64,000 nt of DNA. Source: Acidovorax delafieldii. Lineage in GTDB: Bacteria; Pseudomonadota; Gammaproteobacteria; Burkholderiales; Burkholderiaceae_C. Below are positions 14,031 through 22,770 of the stretch, in pieces. A program made the position numbers and the translations under genes. How positions within the stretch are numbered: position 1 is the first letter of the stretch; each line of letters starts with the position of its first letter. The notes under the pieces are model-generated. The model was given only the letters and a program-made list of their open reading frames with translations. It was not told the origin of the DNA and made no database searches. The stretch is from assembly GCF_007993815.1 (NCBI RefSeq), contig NZ_VJWE01000011.1:372001-436000 (forward strand), read 5' to 3'.

Positions 14031-16433
14031 TCAGTTGCGAACCGGCTTGCCGGTGGACAACATGCCCAGGATGCGCTCATGCGTCTTGGGCTGGGCGATC
14101 AGGTGGCAGAACACCTTGCGCTCCAGCGTGAGCAGGTATTCCTCGCTCACCATCGAGCCAGCATCCACATCGCCGCCACAGACCACCTCGGCGATCATGG
14201 CGCCGATCTTGAAGTCGTAGGCGCTGATGAAGCCGCCGTCGCGCATGTTCACCAGCTGGGCCTTGATGGTGGCCAGACCGCTGCGGCCCGCCACGGGGAA
14301 CAGGCGCTTGTGCGGTGCACGCCAGCCGCTGGCAGCCATGGACTTGGCTTCGTTGATGGCCACAAACAGCAGCTCGTCCTTGTGGGGCACGATGATGTCG
14401 CTGTCCAGCAGGTAGCCCAGCTTGCGCGATTCGAGTGCGCTGGTACCCACCTTGGCCATCGCGGCGGCGGTGAAGCCTTCGGTCAGGAAGGGCAGCAGGT
14501 CTTTGCTGGTGGAAGCGGCCATGTTCTCGGCCGCGCGGCGGGCGATATAGGTCAGGCCACCCGCGCCGGGCACCAAGCCCACGCCCACTTCGACCAGGCC
14601 GATGTAGCTTTCCATGTGCGCCACGCGCTTGGCCGAATACACAGCCAGCTCGCAGCCGCCGCCCAGCGCCATGCCGTGGATGGCAGCGACCACGGGCACC
14701 TGCGCGTAACGGATGCGCATCATCAGGTTTTGCAACTCTTGCTCGATGCTTTCCACCGCATCGGCGCCGCCGACCATGAAGGCGGGCATCGTGGCTTCCA
14801 GGTCCGCACCCACGCTGAAAGGCGCGTCGCCGGACCAGATGACCATGCCTTGGTACTCAGACTCGGCCAGTTCCAGCGCTTCCATCAGCGCTTCCATCAC
14901 CTCGGGGCTGATGGCGTGCATCTTGTTCTTGATGCTGGCGATGAGCACTTGGCCGTCCAGCGTCCAGGTGCGCAGGGCCTTCGACTCAGCAATGGTGGTG
15001 CCAGCGGTGCGCCAGTCGGGCAGGCCGGTTTCGCCCAGCAGGGCCTCGGGGAAGATCTGGCGCTCGTACACGGGCAGCTGGCGGCGGGGCACAAACTTGT
15101 TCTGCGATGCACTCCACGAACCTTGCGCGGTGTGCACGCCACCGGCGTCGGCCACGGGGCCCTTGAACACCCACTCAGGCAGCGGTGCCTTGCACAGCGC
15201 TTTGCCAGCGTCAATGTCTTCCTGGATCATCTTCGCGACTTCGAGCCAACCGGCTTCCTGCCACAGCTCGAAGGGGCCTTGCTTCATACCAAAGCCCCAG
15301 CGCATGGCCTGGTCCACATCGCGGGCGTTGTCGGCAATCGTGGCCAGGTGCACGGCGGCGTAGTGGAAGCTGTTGCGCAGAATGGCCCACAGGAACTGGC
15401 CGGGCGCGCCTTCGGCGTTGCGCAGCAGGCGCAGGCGCTCGGCAGCGGGCTTCTTGAGCATGCGGGCATACACCTCGTCGGCCTTCTGGCCGGCGGGCAC
15501 GTACTCTTCGCTTTCCAGCTCGAAGCGCATCACATCACGGCCGACCTTCTTGAAGAAACCGGATTTGGTCTTCTGCCCCAGGTTGCCCAGCTCCAGCAGC
15601 TTTTTCAGCACGGCAGGCGTGCCAAAGCTTTCGTAGAAGGGGTCGGTCTCAATGCTCAGGTTGTCCTGCAGCGTCTTGATCACGTGGGCCATGGTGTCCA
15701 GGCCCACCACGTCGGCAGTGCGGAAGGTGCCGCTGGATGCACGGCCGAGCTTCTTGCCCGTGAGGTCGTCCACCACATCGTAGGTCAGGCCGAAGTTCTC
15801 GACTTCCTTCATCGTGGCCAGCATGCCGGCGATGCCGACGCGGTTGGCCACAAAGTTGGGGGTGTCGTGCGCGCGCACCACGCCCTTGCCCAGGCCGCTG
15901 GTGACGAAGGCTTCGAGCTGGTCGAGCACTTCAGGCTGGGTGGTGGGCGTGTTGATCAGCTCCACCAGCGTCATGTAGCGCGGGGGGTTGAAGAAGTGGA
16001 TGCCGCAGAAACGGGGCTTGATGCTCTCGGGCAGCACTTCGGACAGTTTGGTGATCGACAGGCCCGAGGTGTTGGACGCCAGGATGGCGTGCTTGGCCAC
16101 GTGGGGAGCGATCTTGGTGTAGAGGTCGAGCTTCCAGTCCATGCGCTCGGCAATGGCCTCGATCACGAGGTCGCATTCCTTGAGCAGGTGCATGTGCTCT
16201 TCGTAGTTGGCCTGCTGGATCAGCGCCGCGTCGTCGGCCACGCCCAGGGGCGAGGGCTTGAGCTTTTTCAGGCCTTCGACTGCCTTGGTGACGATGCCGT
16301 TCTTGGGGCCTTCCTTGGCGGGCAGGTCGAACAGCACCACGGGCACCTTCACGTTGACGAGGTGGGCGGCAATCTGCGCGCCCATCACGCCTGCGCCGAG
16401 TACGGCGACTTTTTTCACTTGGAATCGGGACAT
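14031..16433 (-). CDS. 3-hydroxyacyl-CoA dehydrogenase/enoyl-CoA hydratase fusion, dehydrogenase first
   Basis: 800-residue bifunctional beta-oxidation enzyme. Residues 1 to about 400 are the NAD-dependent dehydrogenase (GAGVMGAQIAAH at 13-24, SNTSGLSI, HFFNPPRYM, helical C-domain). Residues about 490-690 are a crotonase domain (FSVGADLEA, GMALGGGCELA, VEVGVGLVPGAGG with the catalytic glutamate). This order is reversed relative to E. coli FadB and matches FadN-like proteins. It should hydrate enoyl-CoA and oxidise the 3-hydroxyacyl-CoA, passing product to the downstream thiolase. A fair AGGAA lies upstream of the ATG. Confidence 0.92.
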   Translation of the reverse strand: MSRFQVKKVAVLGAGVMGAQIAAHLVNVKVPVVLFDLPAKEGPKNGIVTKAVEGLKKLKPSPLGVADDAALIQQANYEEHMHLLKECDLVIEAIAERMDWKLDLYTKIAPHVAKHAILASNTSGLSITKLSEVLPESIKPRFCGIHFFNPPRYMTLVELINTPTTQPEVLDQLEAFVTSGLGKGVVRAHDTPNFVANRVGIAGMLATMKEVENFGLTYDVVDDLTGKKLGRASSGTFRTADVVGLDTMAHVIKTLQDNLSIETDPFYESFGTPAVLKKLLELGNLGQKTKSGFFKKVGRDVMRFELESEEYVPAGQKADEVYARMLKKPAAERLRLLRNAEGAPGQFLWAILRNSFHYAAVHLATIADNARDVDQAMRWGFGMKQGPFELWQEAGWLEVAKMIQEDIDAGKALCKAPLPEWVFKGPVADAGGVHTAQGSWSASQNKFVPRRQLPVYERQIFPEALLGETGLPDWRTAGTTIAESKALRTWTLDGQVLIASIKNKMHAISPEVMEALMEALELAESEYQGMVIWSGDAPFSVGADLEATMPAFMVGGADAVESIEQELQNLMMRIRYAQVPVVAAIHGMALGGGCELAVYSAKRVAHMESYIGLVEVGVGLVPGAGGLTYIARRAAENMAASTSKDLLPFLTEGFTAAAMAKVGTSALESRKLGYLLDSDIIVPHKDELLFVAINEAKSMAASGWRAPHKRLFPVAGRSGLATIKAQLVNMRDGGFISAYDFKIGAMIAEVVCGGDVDAGSMVSEEYLLTLERKVFCHLIAQPKTHERILGMLSTGKPVRN

Positions 16434-16499
16434 GGGTTGGGTTCCTGGTTGGGGCGTTGCGCGACACCGCTGGGGTGCGCGCGGCCACGGGAATGGGGT

Positions 16500-16937
16500 T
16501 TACTGGACGCGGATCCAGGTTTGCGTGCGGCCGAACGGGCCGATCGAGCCGCGCACTTCGAGCTTCTTGCCGCCCTCGACGGGAGTCATGCGCAGGGTGT
16601 AGTTGCGGCCGTTCTCAGGGTCGAGAATCTTGCCGCCCTCCCACACCTCTTTGCCGTCGGCCTTCTTGGCGCCACGGATGATCTCCAAGCCCACCAAGGG
16701 CTTGCCCTTGCGGTCGTCGGAGCACTCCTCGCAGACATCCTCGGGCTTGGCGTCCTTGGACAGGCGCTTTTCCAGCGCTCCGTGCAGCACGCCGCCACCA
16801 ATGTCGCGGATGCGGATCTCGGCCTTGGCCTCGCCGGTCTTGTCATCGATGTTGCGCCACAGGCCTTCGGGCGTCATCTGCGCCCAGGCCGGCAGCGCAC
16901 CCGCTACCAAAACAATAGCTGCTACCGCTTTGAACAT
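16500..16937 (-). CDS. DUF2147 exported protein
   Basis: 145-residue small periplasmic protein. A signal peptide (MFKAVAAIVLVAGALPAWA, cleavage after AWA) is followed by a DUF2147 domain beginning TPEGLWRNIDDKTGEAKAEIRI and ending FGRTQTWIRV. Two cysteines in CEEC could form a disulfide. The start at 16937 has GGGAG 6 nt upstream. The signal-peptide codons coincide with half of an AGCGCTT-family repeat. It lies between fadE-like and fadB-like genes of the beta-oxidation operon, a common Comamonadaceae arrangement. Function unknown. Confidence 0.82.
   Translation of the reverse strand: MFKAVAAIVLVAGALPAWAQMTPEGLWRNIDDKTGEAKAEIRIRDIGGGVLHGALEKRLSKDAKPEDVCEECSDDRKGKPLVGLEIIRGAKKADGKEVWEGGKILDPENGRNYTLRMTPVEGGKKLEVRGSIGPFGRTQTWIRVQ
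16907..16930. repeat. Half copy of the AGCGCTT-family repeat in a signal-peptide coding region
   Basis: CCAAAACAATAGCTGCTACC followed by GCTT matches the A/T flank and one arm of the fuller repeats at 9349 and 21100. On the minus strand it encodes part of the hydrophobic core (KAVAAIVLV). The match is short, so chance is possible. Confidence 0.4.
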
Positions 16938-16982
16938 CTGCGCTCCCTGGCAAAAAGGCTTGAAATCCGCATCCGGCACCGA

Positions 16983-18779
16983 TCAGGCCAGGGCCAGATC
17001 GGTGTCCATCAGCACCTTGCTGCCGGCGCGGGCGGTGCGCATCAGCGTGGCGGTTTCGGGGAACAGCTTGGCGAAGTAGAAGCGCGCGGTCTGCAGCTTG
17101 GCGCCGTAGAACGGGTCGGTGTTGCCGGCGGCGATCTCGCGCAGGGCGACCTGGGCCATGCGGGCGAACAGGTAGCCGAACACCAGGTGGCCGGCCACGC
17201 GCAGGTAGTCCACCGCAGCAGCGCCCACTTCGTCGGGGTTTTGCATGCCCTTGAAGCCGATCTCGGTGGTGAACTTGGTCATCTGGTCGCCCAGCATGGC
17301 CACGGGGTTGATGAACTCGGCCATGCGCTCGTTCACGCCCTCTTCTTCCACCAGCTGGCCAATCAGCTTGCCCAGCTTTTTCAGCGTGGCACCGTTGTTG
17401 CCCAGCACCTTGCGGCCCAGCAGGTCCAGCGACTGGATGGTGTTGGTGCCTTCATAGATCATGTTGATGCGGTTGTCCCGCACGTACTGTTCCATGCCCC
17501 ATTCCTTGATGAAGCCGTGGCCGCCGAAGACCTGCATGCACGCGTTGGTGCTGATGTGGCCGTTGTCGGTGATGAAGGCCTTGACGATGGGGGTCAGCAG
17601 GGCCACGAGTTCTTCGGAATCCTTGCGCACCTTTTCATCGGGGTGGCTGTGCACCTTGTCCAGCAACAGCGTGCAGAAGATCTGCAGGGCGCGGCCACCT
17701 TCGGCGTAGGCCTTGGCGGTGAGCAACATCTTGCGCACATCGGGGTGCACGATGATGGGGTCGGCGTCCTTGTCCTTGGCCTTGGGGCCCGACAGGCTGC
17801 GCGACTGGATGCGGTCCTTGGCATAGGCCAGCGCGTTCTGGTAAGCCACTTCCGTCAGGCCCAGCGACTGGTTGCCCACACCCAGGCGGGCGGCGTTCAT
17901 CATCACGAACATGGCAGCCAGGCCCTTGTTGGGCTGGCCCACCATGGTGCCGATGGCGCCGTCCAGTGCGATCTGCGCGGTGGCGTTGCCGTGGATGCCC
18001 ATCTTGTGCTCCAGGCCCGTGCAGAAGATCGGGTTGCGCTCGCCCAGCGAGCCGTCGGCATTCACGTTGAACTTGGGCACCACAAACAGGCTGATGCCCT
18101 TGCTGCCCTTGGGCGCATCGGGCAGGCGGGCCAGCACCAGGTGAACGATGTTGGCGGCCATGTCGTGCTCGCCGGCGCTGATGAAGATCTTGTTGCCGGT
18201 GATCTTGTAGGTGCCGTCAGGCAGAGGCTCGGCCTTGGTGCGCATCAGGCCCAGGTCGGTACCGCAGTGGGGTTCGGTCAGGCACATGGTGCCGGTCCAT
18301 TCGCCGCTGGTCAGCTTGGGCAGGTACAGGGCCTTCTGGGCGTCGGTGCCATGGGCGTGCAGGGCTTCGTAGGCGCCGTGCGACAGGCCGGGGTACATCG
18401 TCCAGGCCTGGTTGGCCGAGTTCAGCATCTCGTACAGGCACTGGTTCAGCACGAAGGGCAGGCCCTGGCCGCCGTAGGTGGGGTCGCAGCTCAGCGCCGC
18501 CCAGCCACCCTCGACGTACTTAGCATAGGCGTCCTTGAAGCCGGTGGGGGTCTTCACTTCGTGCGTGGTCTTGTTCAGCACGCAGCCTTCGGTGTCGCCG
18601 CTGATGTTGAGCGGGAAGGCGACTTCGGCAGCAAACTTGCCGGCCTCTTCGATCACGGCATTGATGGTGTCCACATCCACTTCGGCGTGGGGTGGCATCG
18701 CCTTGAATTCATCACTGACCTTGAGCACTTCGTGCATGACGAATTGCATGTCGCGCAGGGGCGGCGTATAGGTAGGCAT
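16983..18779 (-). CDS. Acyl-CoA dehydrogenase, long DmdC/FadE-like form
   Basis: 598-residue acyl-CoA dehydrogenase of the enlarged family with an extra helical C-terminal domain. Motifs include CDPTYGGQGLP, MCLTEPHCGTDLG, the ISAGEHD loop and HKMGIHGNAT. The catalytic glutamate sits in NMIYEGTNTIQ. It catalyses the FAD-dependent first step of beta-oxidation. It starts 4 bp after the tetR stop, so both are on one transcript, with the remaining beta-oxidation enzymes following. Members of this family act on medium to long chains or on small thio-acyl substrates; the operon favours fatty acids. Confidence 0.9.
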   Translation of the reverse strand: MPTYTPPLRDMQFVMHEVLKVSDEFKAMPPHAEVDVDTINAVIEEAGKFAAEVAFPLNISGDTEGCVLNKTTHEVKTPTGFKDAYAKYVEGGWAALSCDPTYGGQGLPFVLNQCLYEMLNSANQAWTMYPGLSHGAYEALHAHGTDAQKALYLPKLTSGEWTGTMCLTEPHCGTDLGLMRTKAEPLPDGTYKITGNKIFISAGEHDMAANIVHLVLARLPDAPKGSKGISLFVVPKFNVNADGSLGERNPIFCTGLEHKMGIHGNATAQIALDGAIGTMVGQPNKGLAAMFVMMNAARLGVGNQSLGLTEVAYQNALAYAKDRIQSRSLSGPKAKDKDADPIIVHPDVRKMLLTAKAYAEGGRALQIFCTLLLDKVHSHPDEKVRKDSEELVALLTPIVKAFITDNGHISTNACMQVFGGHGFIKEWGMEQYVRDNRINMIYEGTNTIQSLDLLGRKVLGNNGATLKKLGKLIGQLVEEEGVNERMAEFINPVAMLGDQMTKFTTEIGFKGMQNPDEVGAAAVDYLRVAGHLVFGYLFARMAQVALREIAAGNTDPFYGAKLQTARFYFAKLFPETATLMRTARAGSKVLMDTDLALA

Positions 18780-18783
18780 GGGT

Positions 18784-19512
18784 TTACTCCTTGGATGTGG
18801 TGGTTTGGTTGGAAACTTTGCGGCGCGCCACTGTGGGTGCCTTGGCTGCCACTGTCGGCGCGCTGTAACGCGCCAGAATGTTGTGAAAGCCCACGACAGC
18901 CCGGTCGATGGAGCCCGGGGTCTGCAGGAACCGCGCCTCGTAGTGCAGCGCGAGGATCAGGCCGTGGATCTCGAAGAGCATCTGCTCTTCCTTGGTGTCG
19001 GCACGCAGCTCGCCCAGTTCCTTGCACTGCTCGATGGCGCGGCGCATGGCGGCATGCCAGGTCAGCACCGAACTGGCCAGCGCATCGCGCACGGGGCCGG
19101 TACGGTCATCGAACTCGACCGCGCCGCTGATGTAAATGCAGCCCGAGTCGATTTCGATGGAGGTGCGCTTCATCCAGTTGTCGAACAGCGCCGACAAACG
19201 CGCCACGCCACGGGGGGCGGACATGGCGGGGTAGAACACTTCCTGTTCGAAGCGGGTGTGGTATTCGCGGATGACGGAGATCTGCAGCTCTTCGCGGGAG
19301 CCAAAGTGGGCGAAAACGCCCGACTTGCTCATGCCGGTGACGTCTGCCAGCGCCCCGATGGACAGGCCTTCCAGCCCGATGTGCGTGGCCAGGCCCAGCG
19401 CGGCCTCGACGATGGCCGCCTTGGTCTGCTGGCCTTTTTGCAAGGCACGGCCGGTACCACTGCGAGCGCGCGGGATGCGGGTGACCTGGCGGGATTCGGG
19501 GATGGAGGACAT
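18784..19512 (-). CDS. TetR-family repressor of the beta-oxidation operon
   Basis: 242-residue TetR regulator. The helix-turn-helix (GLEGLSIGALADVTGM, SKSGVFAHFGSREEL) is preceded by a basic arm and followed by the TetR_C domain found in YcdC-like/fatty-acid regulators (FEQEVFYPAM, EIDSGCIYISGA). The ATG at 19512 lies 14 bp from a perfect palindrome. Being the first gene of the transcript, it probably represses itself and the enzymes until an acyl-CoA ligand accumulates (inference). A GTG two codons upstream is a possible alternative start. Confidence 0.86.
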   Translation of the reverse strand: MSSIPESRQVTRIPRARSGTGRALQKGQQTKAAIVEAALGLATHIGLEGLSIGALADVTGMSKSGVFAHFGSREELQISVIREYHTRFEQEVFYPAMSAPRGVARLSALFDNWMKRTSIEIDSGCIYISGAVEFDDRTGPVRDALASSVLTWHAAMRRAIEQCKELGELRADTKEEQMLFEIHGLILALHYEARFLQTPGSIDRAVVGFHNILARYSAPTVAAKAPTVARRKVSNQTTTSKE

Positions 19513-19525
19513 AGGCACGAATAAA

Positions 19526-19539
19526 AACGAACGTTCGTT
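19526..19539. promoter_or_regulatory. Perfect 14 bp palindrome, probable TetR operator
   Basis: AACGAACGTTCGTT is self-complementary over all 14 bases and lies 14-27 bp upstream of the repressor start, where binding would block transcription of the whole operon. It resembles operators of TetR-type fatty-acid regulators in general form. Confidence 0.65.
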
Positions 19540-19661
19540 CTATTCTGCAGCAAATTCCCTGCAGCCCCCAAGCCCCCGGAAAAAATAGGGAGACCCATCC
19601 AAACCACCCGTTGCAGCCGCGCCACCCCCGCCGTGATGCGCCGCCTCAACAACGCGGACCG

Positions 19662-20324
19662 CTACAACATCAGCGCAAGGCTGGCTTCCAGGTGCTCGGT
19701 GGGCTGGCGCCGAAACCCCGAGCGGGCGTAGCACTGCAGGCGCCCGACCACAAAGGCCGTCAACACGCTGGCCGCCACCTGGGCATCGACTGTGGGCGTG
19801 CTGGATGCGGCGGTGCTAGCACGCAGACACTGGCGCAGGGTGGATTCGATGCGGTCAAAGAACTGGTTCATGCGCTGCTGCAAGCGCTCGTGCTCGAACA
19901 CCAGTGCGTCGCCCACCATGACCCGCACCATGCCCGGGTTGCGCTCGCCAAACTGCAGCACCAGCGCCACGATGCGCGCCGCCTGGCGCGCGCCCATGTC
20001 GGCAGGCTGTGTGGGGTCAGGCACGTCGCGCCCCGTGATCTGCTGCACCAGTGTGAACACCGACTGCTCGATGAAATCGATCAAGCCCTCGAACATTTGC
20101 GCCTTGCTGGCGAAATGACGGTACAGCGCCGCCTCGCTGACCGACAGGCGCGCGGCCAGTGCGGCAGTGGTGATGCGCTCGGCCCCAGGCTGCTCCAGCA
20201 TAGCGGCCAGGGCCTGCAGGATCTGGACGCGCCGTTCCCCGGGCTTGGGCCGCTTGCGTGCAGCCGCAACATCACCCGCTTCGGCGGTACTGGCAGGCTC
20301 GGGGAGGGGCGAGATTTCAGACAT
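19662..20324 (-). CDS. slmA: Nucleoid occlusion factor SlmA
   Basis: 220-residue TetR-fold protein closely matching SlmA. It has ERITTAALAARLSVSEAALYRHFASKAQMFEGLIDFIEQ in pattern, then the SlmA-specific ERNPGMVRVM.GDAL segment, LQQRMNQFFDRIE and a C-terminal FVVGRLQCYARS. SlmA binds chromosomal sites and blocks FtsZ ring assembly over the nucleoid. The slmA/argB neighbourhood is conserved in Burkholderiales; here a two-component pair lies between them. The start was chosen at the ATG before the variable acidic leader. Confidence 0.9.
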   Translation of the reverse strand: MSEISPLPEPASTAEAGDVAAARKRPKPGERRVQILQALAAMLEQPGAERITTAALAARLSVSEAALYRHFASKAQMFEGLIDFIEQSVFTLVQQITGRDVPDPTQPADMGARQAARIVALVLQFGERNPGMVRVMVGDALVFEHERLQQRMNQFFDRIESTLRQCLRASTAASSTPTVDAQVAASVLTAFVVGRLQCYARSGFRRQPTEHLEASLALML

Positions 20325-20531
20325 GCAGGACAGGGACTCCGGTGGGGCCCTGCTCCCGGTGCGCATGCCACTGGGCATGGTCGGATCACGGCAGGGCGTG
20401 GATCACGATGTCACATCTTGCCGCAGCCAGGAGGGGCGTGGCCGCCACCTGTTTGCACAAGTCAATCGTGTGTGGAAATGATTCTCGCACAGGCCCCTTG
20501 TCGGTCCGGACGGCCCGGGGACCCCGCACGA

Positions 20532-21983
20532 CTACAGCGGAAACACCACCGTCACCAGCAGCCCGCGCCCCTGGGGGCCCGTGCCCAGCGTCAGTGCGGC
20601 ACGGTGTACCCGGGCAATCTCGTCCGCAATGGCCAGGCCCAGGCCCGTGCCCTCGCCTCCCGCGCCGGGCACGCGGTAGAACCGCTGCAACACGCGCGTA
20701 CGCTCAGACTCCGGCACGCCAGGGCCGTCGTCCTCCACCTCCACGTAGGGCCGGGGCGGGCCCGCGCGCCCCTGGCGCAGTCCGCAGCGGATGGTCACCA
20801 CGCCCCCCGCAGGTGTGTATTTGATGGCGTTGTCCACCAGGTTGGACAGCAGCTCGCGCAGCAGCCAGCCATGGCCTGTCACATGCACCAGCTGGACATC
20901 GAGCCCGAGGTCCAGGCCCTTGCCGGTTGCTGCGTCCAAAAATGTTTCCAGCAGCGACTCGCACAGATCCTTGAGGTCAACCCGCTGCGGCGGCTGCGCG
21001 TCCAGGCTGCGGGCGTCCGCGCGAGACAACGCCAGCAGCTGGTGCGCCAGCTGCGAGGTGCGGCGCGTGGCGTTGCGCAGCTTCTCGATTTGATCCGCTC
21101 CCAAAACAATAGCGCCTTGTGCACGATCTTCATGCGCTAGCGGCATTTTTCGGTCGAAATCCGGGAAAGACGTGCGTGGCGGCGCTGCCGCCTTGGCCAT
21201 CATGGCCCAGGCCTCCACCTGGGCCTGCAAGCCCGCCAGCGGCGTGCGCAACTGGTGCGCCGCGTCGGCCACAAAACGCCGCTGCCCTTCGGCCTGTGCG
21301 TTGACCAGCGCAAACAGGCGGTTGAGCGAGTGCACCAAGGGCCGCACCTCGTCGGGCGAGGCGGCCTCGTCGATGGGACTGAGATCGCGGGGAGAGCGGC
21401 GCTCCACCGCCTCCGCAAGCCCCACCAGGGGTTTGAAGGCCTGCCGCACCGCCCAATGGATCGCAAAACCCGCGGCAATCAGCAATACGAGGTTGGGCAA
21501 CAACACCCTGAGGAGCAGTTGCTGCGCCCATTTCTGGCGAGGGTCCGACCCGTCGGCGAGGGCCACGACCAGTTCGCCCGCCCCCGTGCGCCCGCGTTGC
21601 GCCGCCACCCGGTACGTCACGCCGCCGAACTCCACGCTGTGGAACTCCGGGGCCTGTGTGGTGGGCACGGCGCCGTGTACCCAGCCCTCTCCGAGCAACA
21701 GGCGCCCCGAGGTATCGCGCACGCTGTAGGCCGCAAAGCCCGCGTTCTGGCGCAAAAACTCTTCGATGGGCGGCGCCAGCAGCAGCAGCGGTGGGTCGTT
21801 GTCGTGGATGGGCGGCGCCAGCACCGAATCGGCCAGCGCGGGCAGCAGCCGCACCAGACGCTGGTCGTGCTGGCCAGCTGCCTCATCGGCCGACCGGTAG
21901 TCCAGCCAGACCCCCGCCAGCACCAGCACACACAGGGGCAGTACCAGCATCAGCAGCAGCCGGGTGCGCAGGTCTGATGTCAT
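20532..21983 (-). CDS. Sensor histidine kinase, TctE/QseC-like
   Basis: 483-residue membrane kinase. TM1 spans residues about 8-25, a 2CSK_N-type periplasmic domain (about 30-150, LLAPPIEEFLRQNAGF) follows, and TM2 lies about 155-175. Next come HAMP, the H-box AAHQLRTPL with phosphoacceptor His243, then N-box, DDGPGVP and GTGLGLAI ATP-binding motifs. Between the two DHp helices, residues about 278-295 are encoded by an AGCGCTT-family repeat, giving a longer loop. It pairs with the regulator at 22061-22753, 77 bp upstream. Start uncertain: an ATG at 22025 adds 14 residues. The 2CSK_N domain suggests sensing of a small organic acid, as in TctE, but the signal is unknown. Confidence 0.88.
   Translation of the reverse strand: MTSDLRTRLLLMLVLPLCVLVLAGVWLDYRSADEAAGQHDQRLVRLLPALADSVLAPPIHDNDPPLLLLAPPIEEFLRQNAGFAAYSVRDTSGRLLLGEGWVHGAVPTTQAPEFHSVEFGGVTYRVAAQRGRTGAGELVVALADGSDPRQKWAQQLLLRVLLPNLVLLIAAGFAIHWAVRQAFKPLVGLAEAVERRSPRDLSPIDEAASPDEVRPLVHSLNRLFALVNAQAEGQRRFVADAAHQLRTPLAGLQAQVEAWAMMAKAAAPPRTSFPDFDRKMPLAHEDRAQGAIVLGADQIEKLRNATRRTSQLAHQLLALSRADARSLDAQPPQRVDLKDLCESLLETFLDAATGKGLDLGLDVQLVHVTGHGWLLRELLSNLVDNAIKYTPAGGVVTIRCGLRQGRAGPPRPYVEVEDDGPGVPESERTRVLQRFYRVPGAGGEGTGLGLAIADEIARVHRAALTLGTGPQGRGLLVTVVFPL
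21100..21152. repeat. AGCGCTT-family repeat, in frame inside the histidine kinase
   Basis: It reads CCAAAACAATAGCGCCTTGTGC...GCGCTAGCGGCATTTTT: A/T flank, two inverted GCGC-containing arms and second A/T flank. It is translated through without a stop and inserts about 18 residues between the conserved DHp helices. Flanks match the copies at 9349 and 381. Confidence 0.65.
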
Positions 21984-22060
21984 GGCGCGCAGGCCGGGCC
22001 GCCGGGAGGAGTTTTTCCAAAGCATGGCGAGGCGGCGAACTGGGCGCGGAAAACACCTGC

Positions 22061-22753
22061 TCAGGTTGCCTGCAGTTCGAGCCGGTAGCCAAAGCCCCGT
22101 ATGGACCGCAGCGCCACACCGTGGGGTTCCAGCTTGCCTCGCAAGCGCGAGACATACACCTCCACCGCGTTGGGGGTGATCTCCTTGTCCCACCCCGTCA
22201 GCGCTTGCAGCAGCTTGTCTTTGCTAGCAGGCTTGGGGGCGTTGATGAGCAGGTATTCGAGCACCGTCCACTCGCGCGGGCCCAGTTCGATGACCTGCTC
22301 TCCAGCCGGTGTGCGCATGCTGGCCCGGCGCCCGGCCGTGTCCAGCTCCAGCGGGCCAAAACTCAGCACGGCCGTGGTCGCGGCCTGGGAACGGCGCAAC
22401 AGCGCACGCAGGCGCGCCAGCAGCTCGGGCAGCTCGAACGGCTTGACCATGTAGTCATCCGCCCCCAGATCCAGCCCCTGCACCCGGTCATGCAGAGCGT
22501 CACGCGCCGTCAGGATCAAAACTGGCATCGCGGGGCTTGCCATGTCAGGGCGGCGCAGGCGGCGTGTCAGCTCCAGGCCGTCCATGGCGGGCAACCCGAT
22601 GTCGATGATGGCTGCATCAAACGACTCGGCGCGCAGCACCTCTTCGGCCCGCTCGCCACTGCCCACCCAGTCCACCGCATAACCCGCATCGGTGAGCCCC
22701 AGCTTGATGCCGCTGGCCACCATCACATCGTCTTCGACCAACAGCAGACGCAT
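22061..22753 (-). CDS. OmpR-family response regulator
   Basis: 230-residue regulator. The receiver domain has acidic residues D8/D9, phosphoacceptor Asp51 (IIDIGLPAMDG), the threonine in LTARD and lysine in VKPF. The winged-helix output domain ends EVYVSRLRGKLEPHGVALRSIRGFGYRL. It is cotranscribed with the kinase at 20532-21983 and starts 17 bp after argB, so the pair may be partly expressed from the argB promoter. The subgroup is TctD/QseB-like. Target genes cannot be inferred. Confidence 0.9.
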   Translation of the reverse strand: MRLLLVEDDVMVASGIKLGLTDAGYAVDWVGSGERAEEVLRAESFDAAIIDIGLPAMDGLELTRRLRRPDMASPAMPVLILTARDALHDRVQGLDLGADDYMVKPFELPELLARLRALLRRSQAATTAVLSFGPLELDTAGRRASMRTPAGEQVIELGPREWTVLEYLLINAPKPASKDKLLQALTGWDKEITPNAVEVYVSRLRGKLEPHGVALRSIRGFGYRLELQAT

Positions 22754-22770
22754 GGAGACCTCACGCTGGG

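Noticed and set aside
13476-19130. A 1,884-codon open frame on the plus strand opposite the beta-oxidation operon
   Set aside because: It is the antisense of five well-supported genes; its His/Gly/Val-rich translation has no fold pattern and no ribosome site. High GC makes stops rare in this antisense frame.
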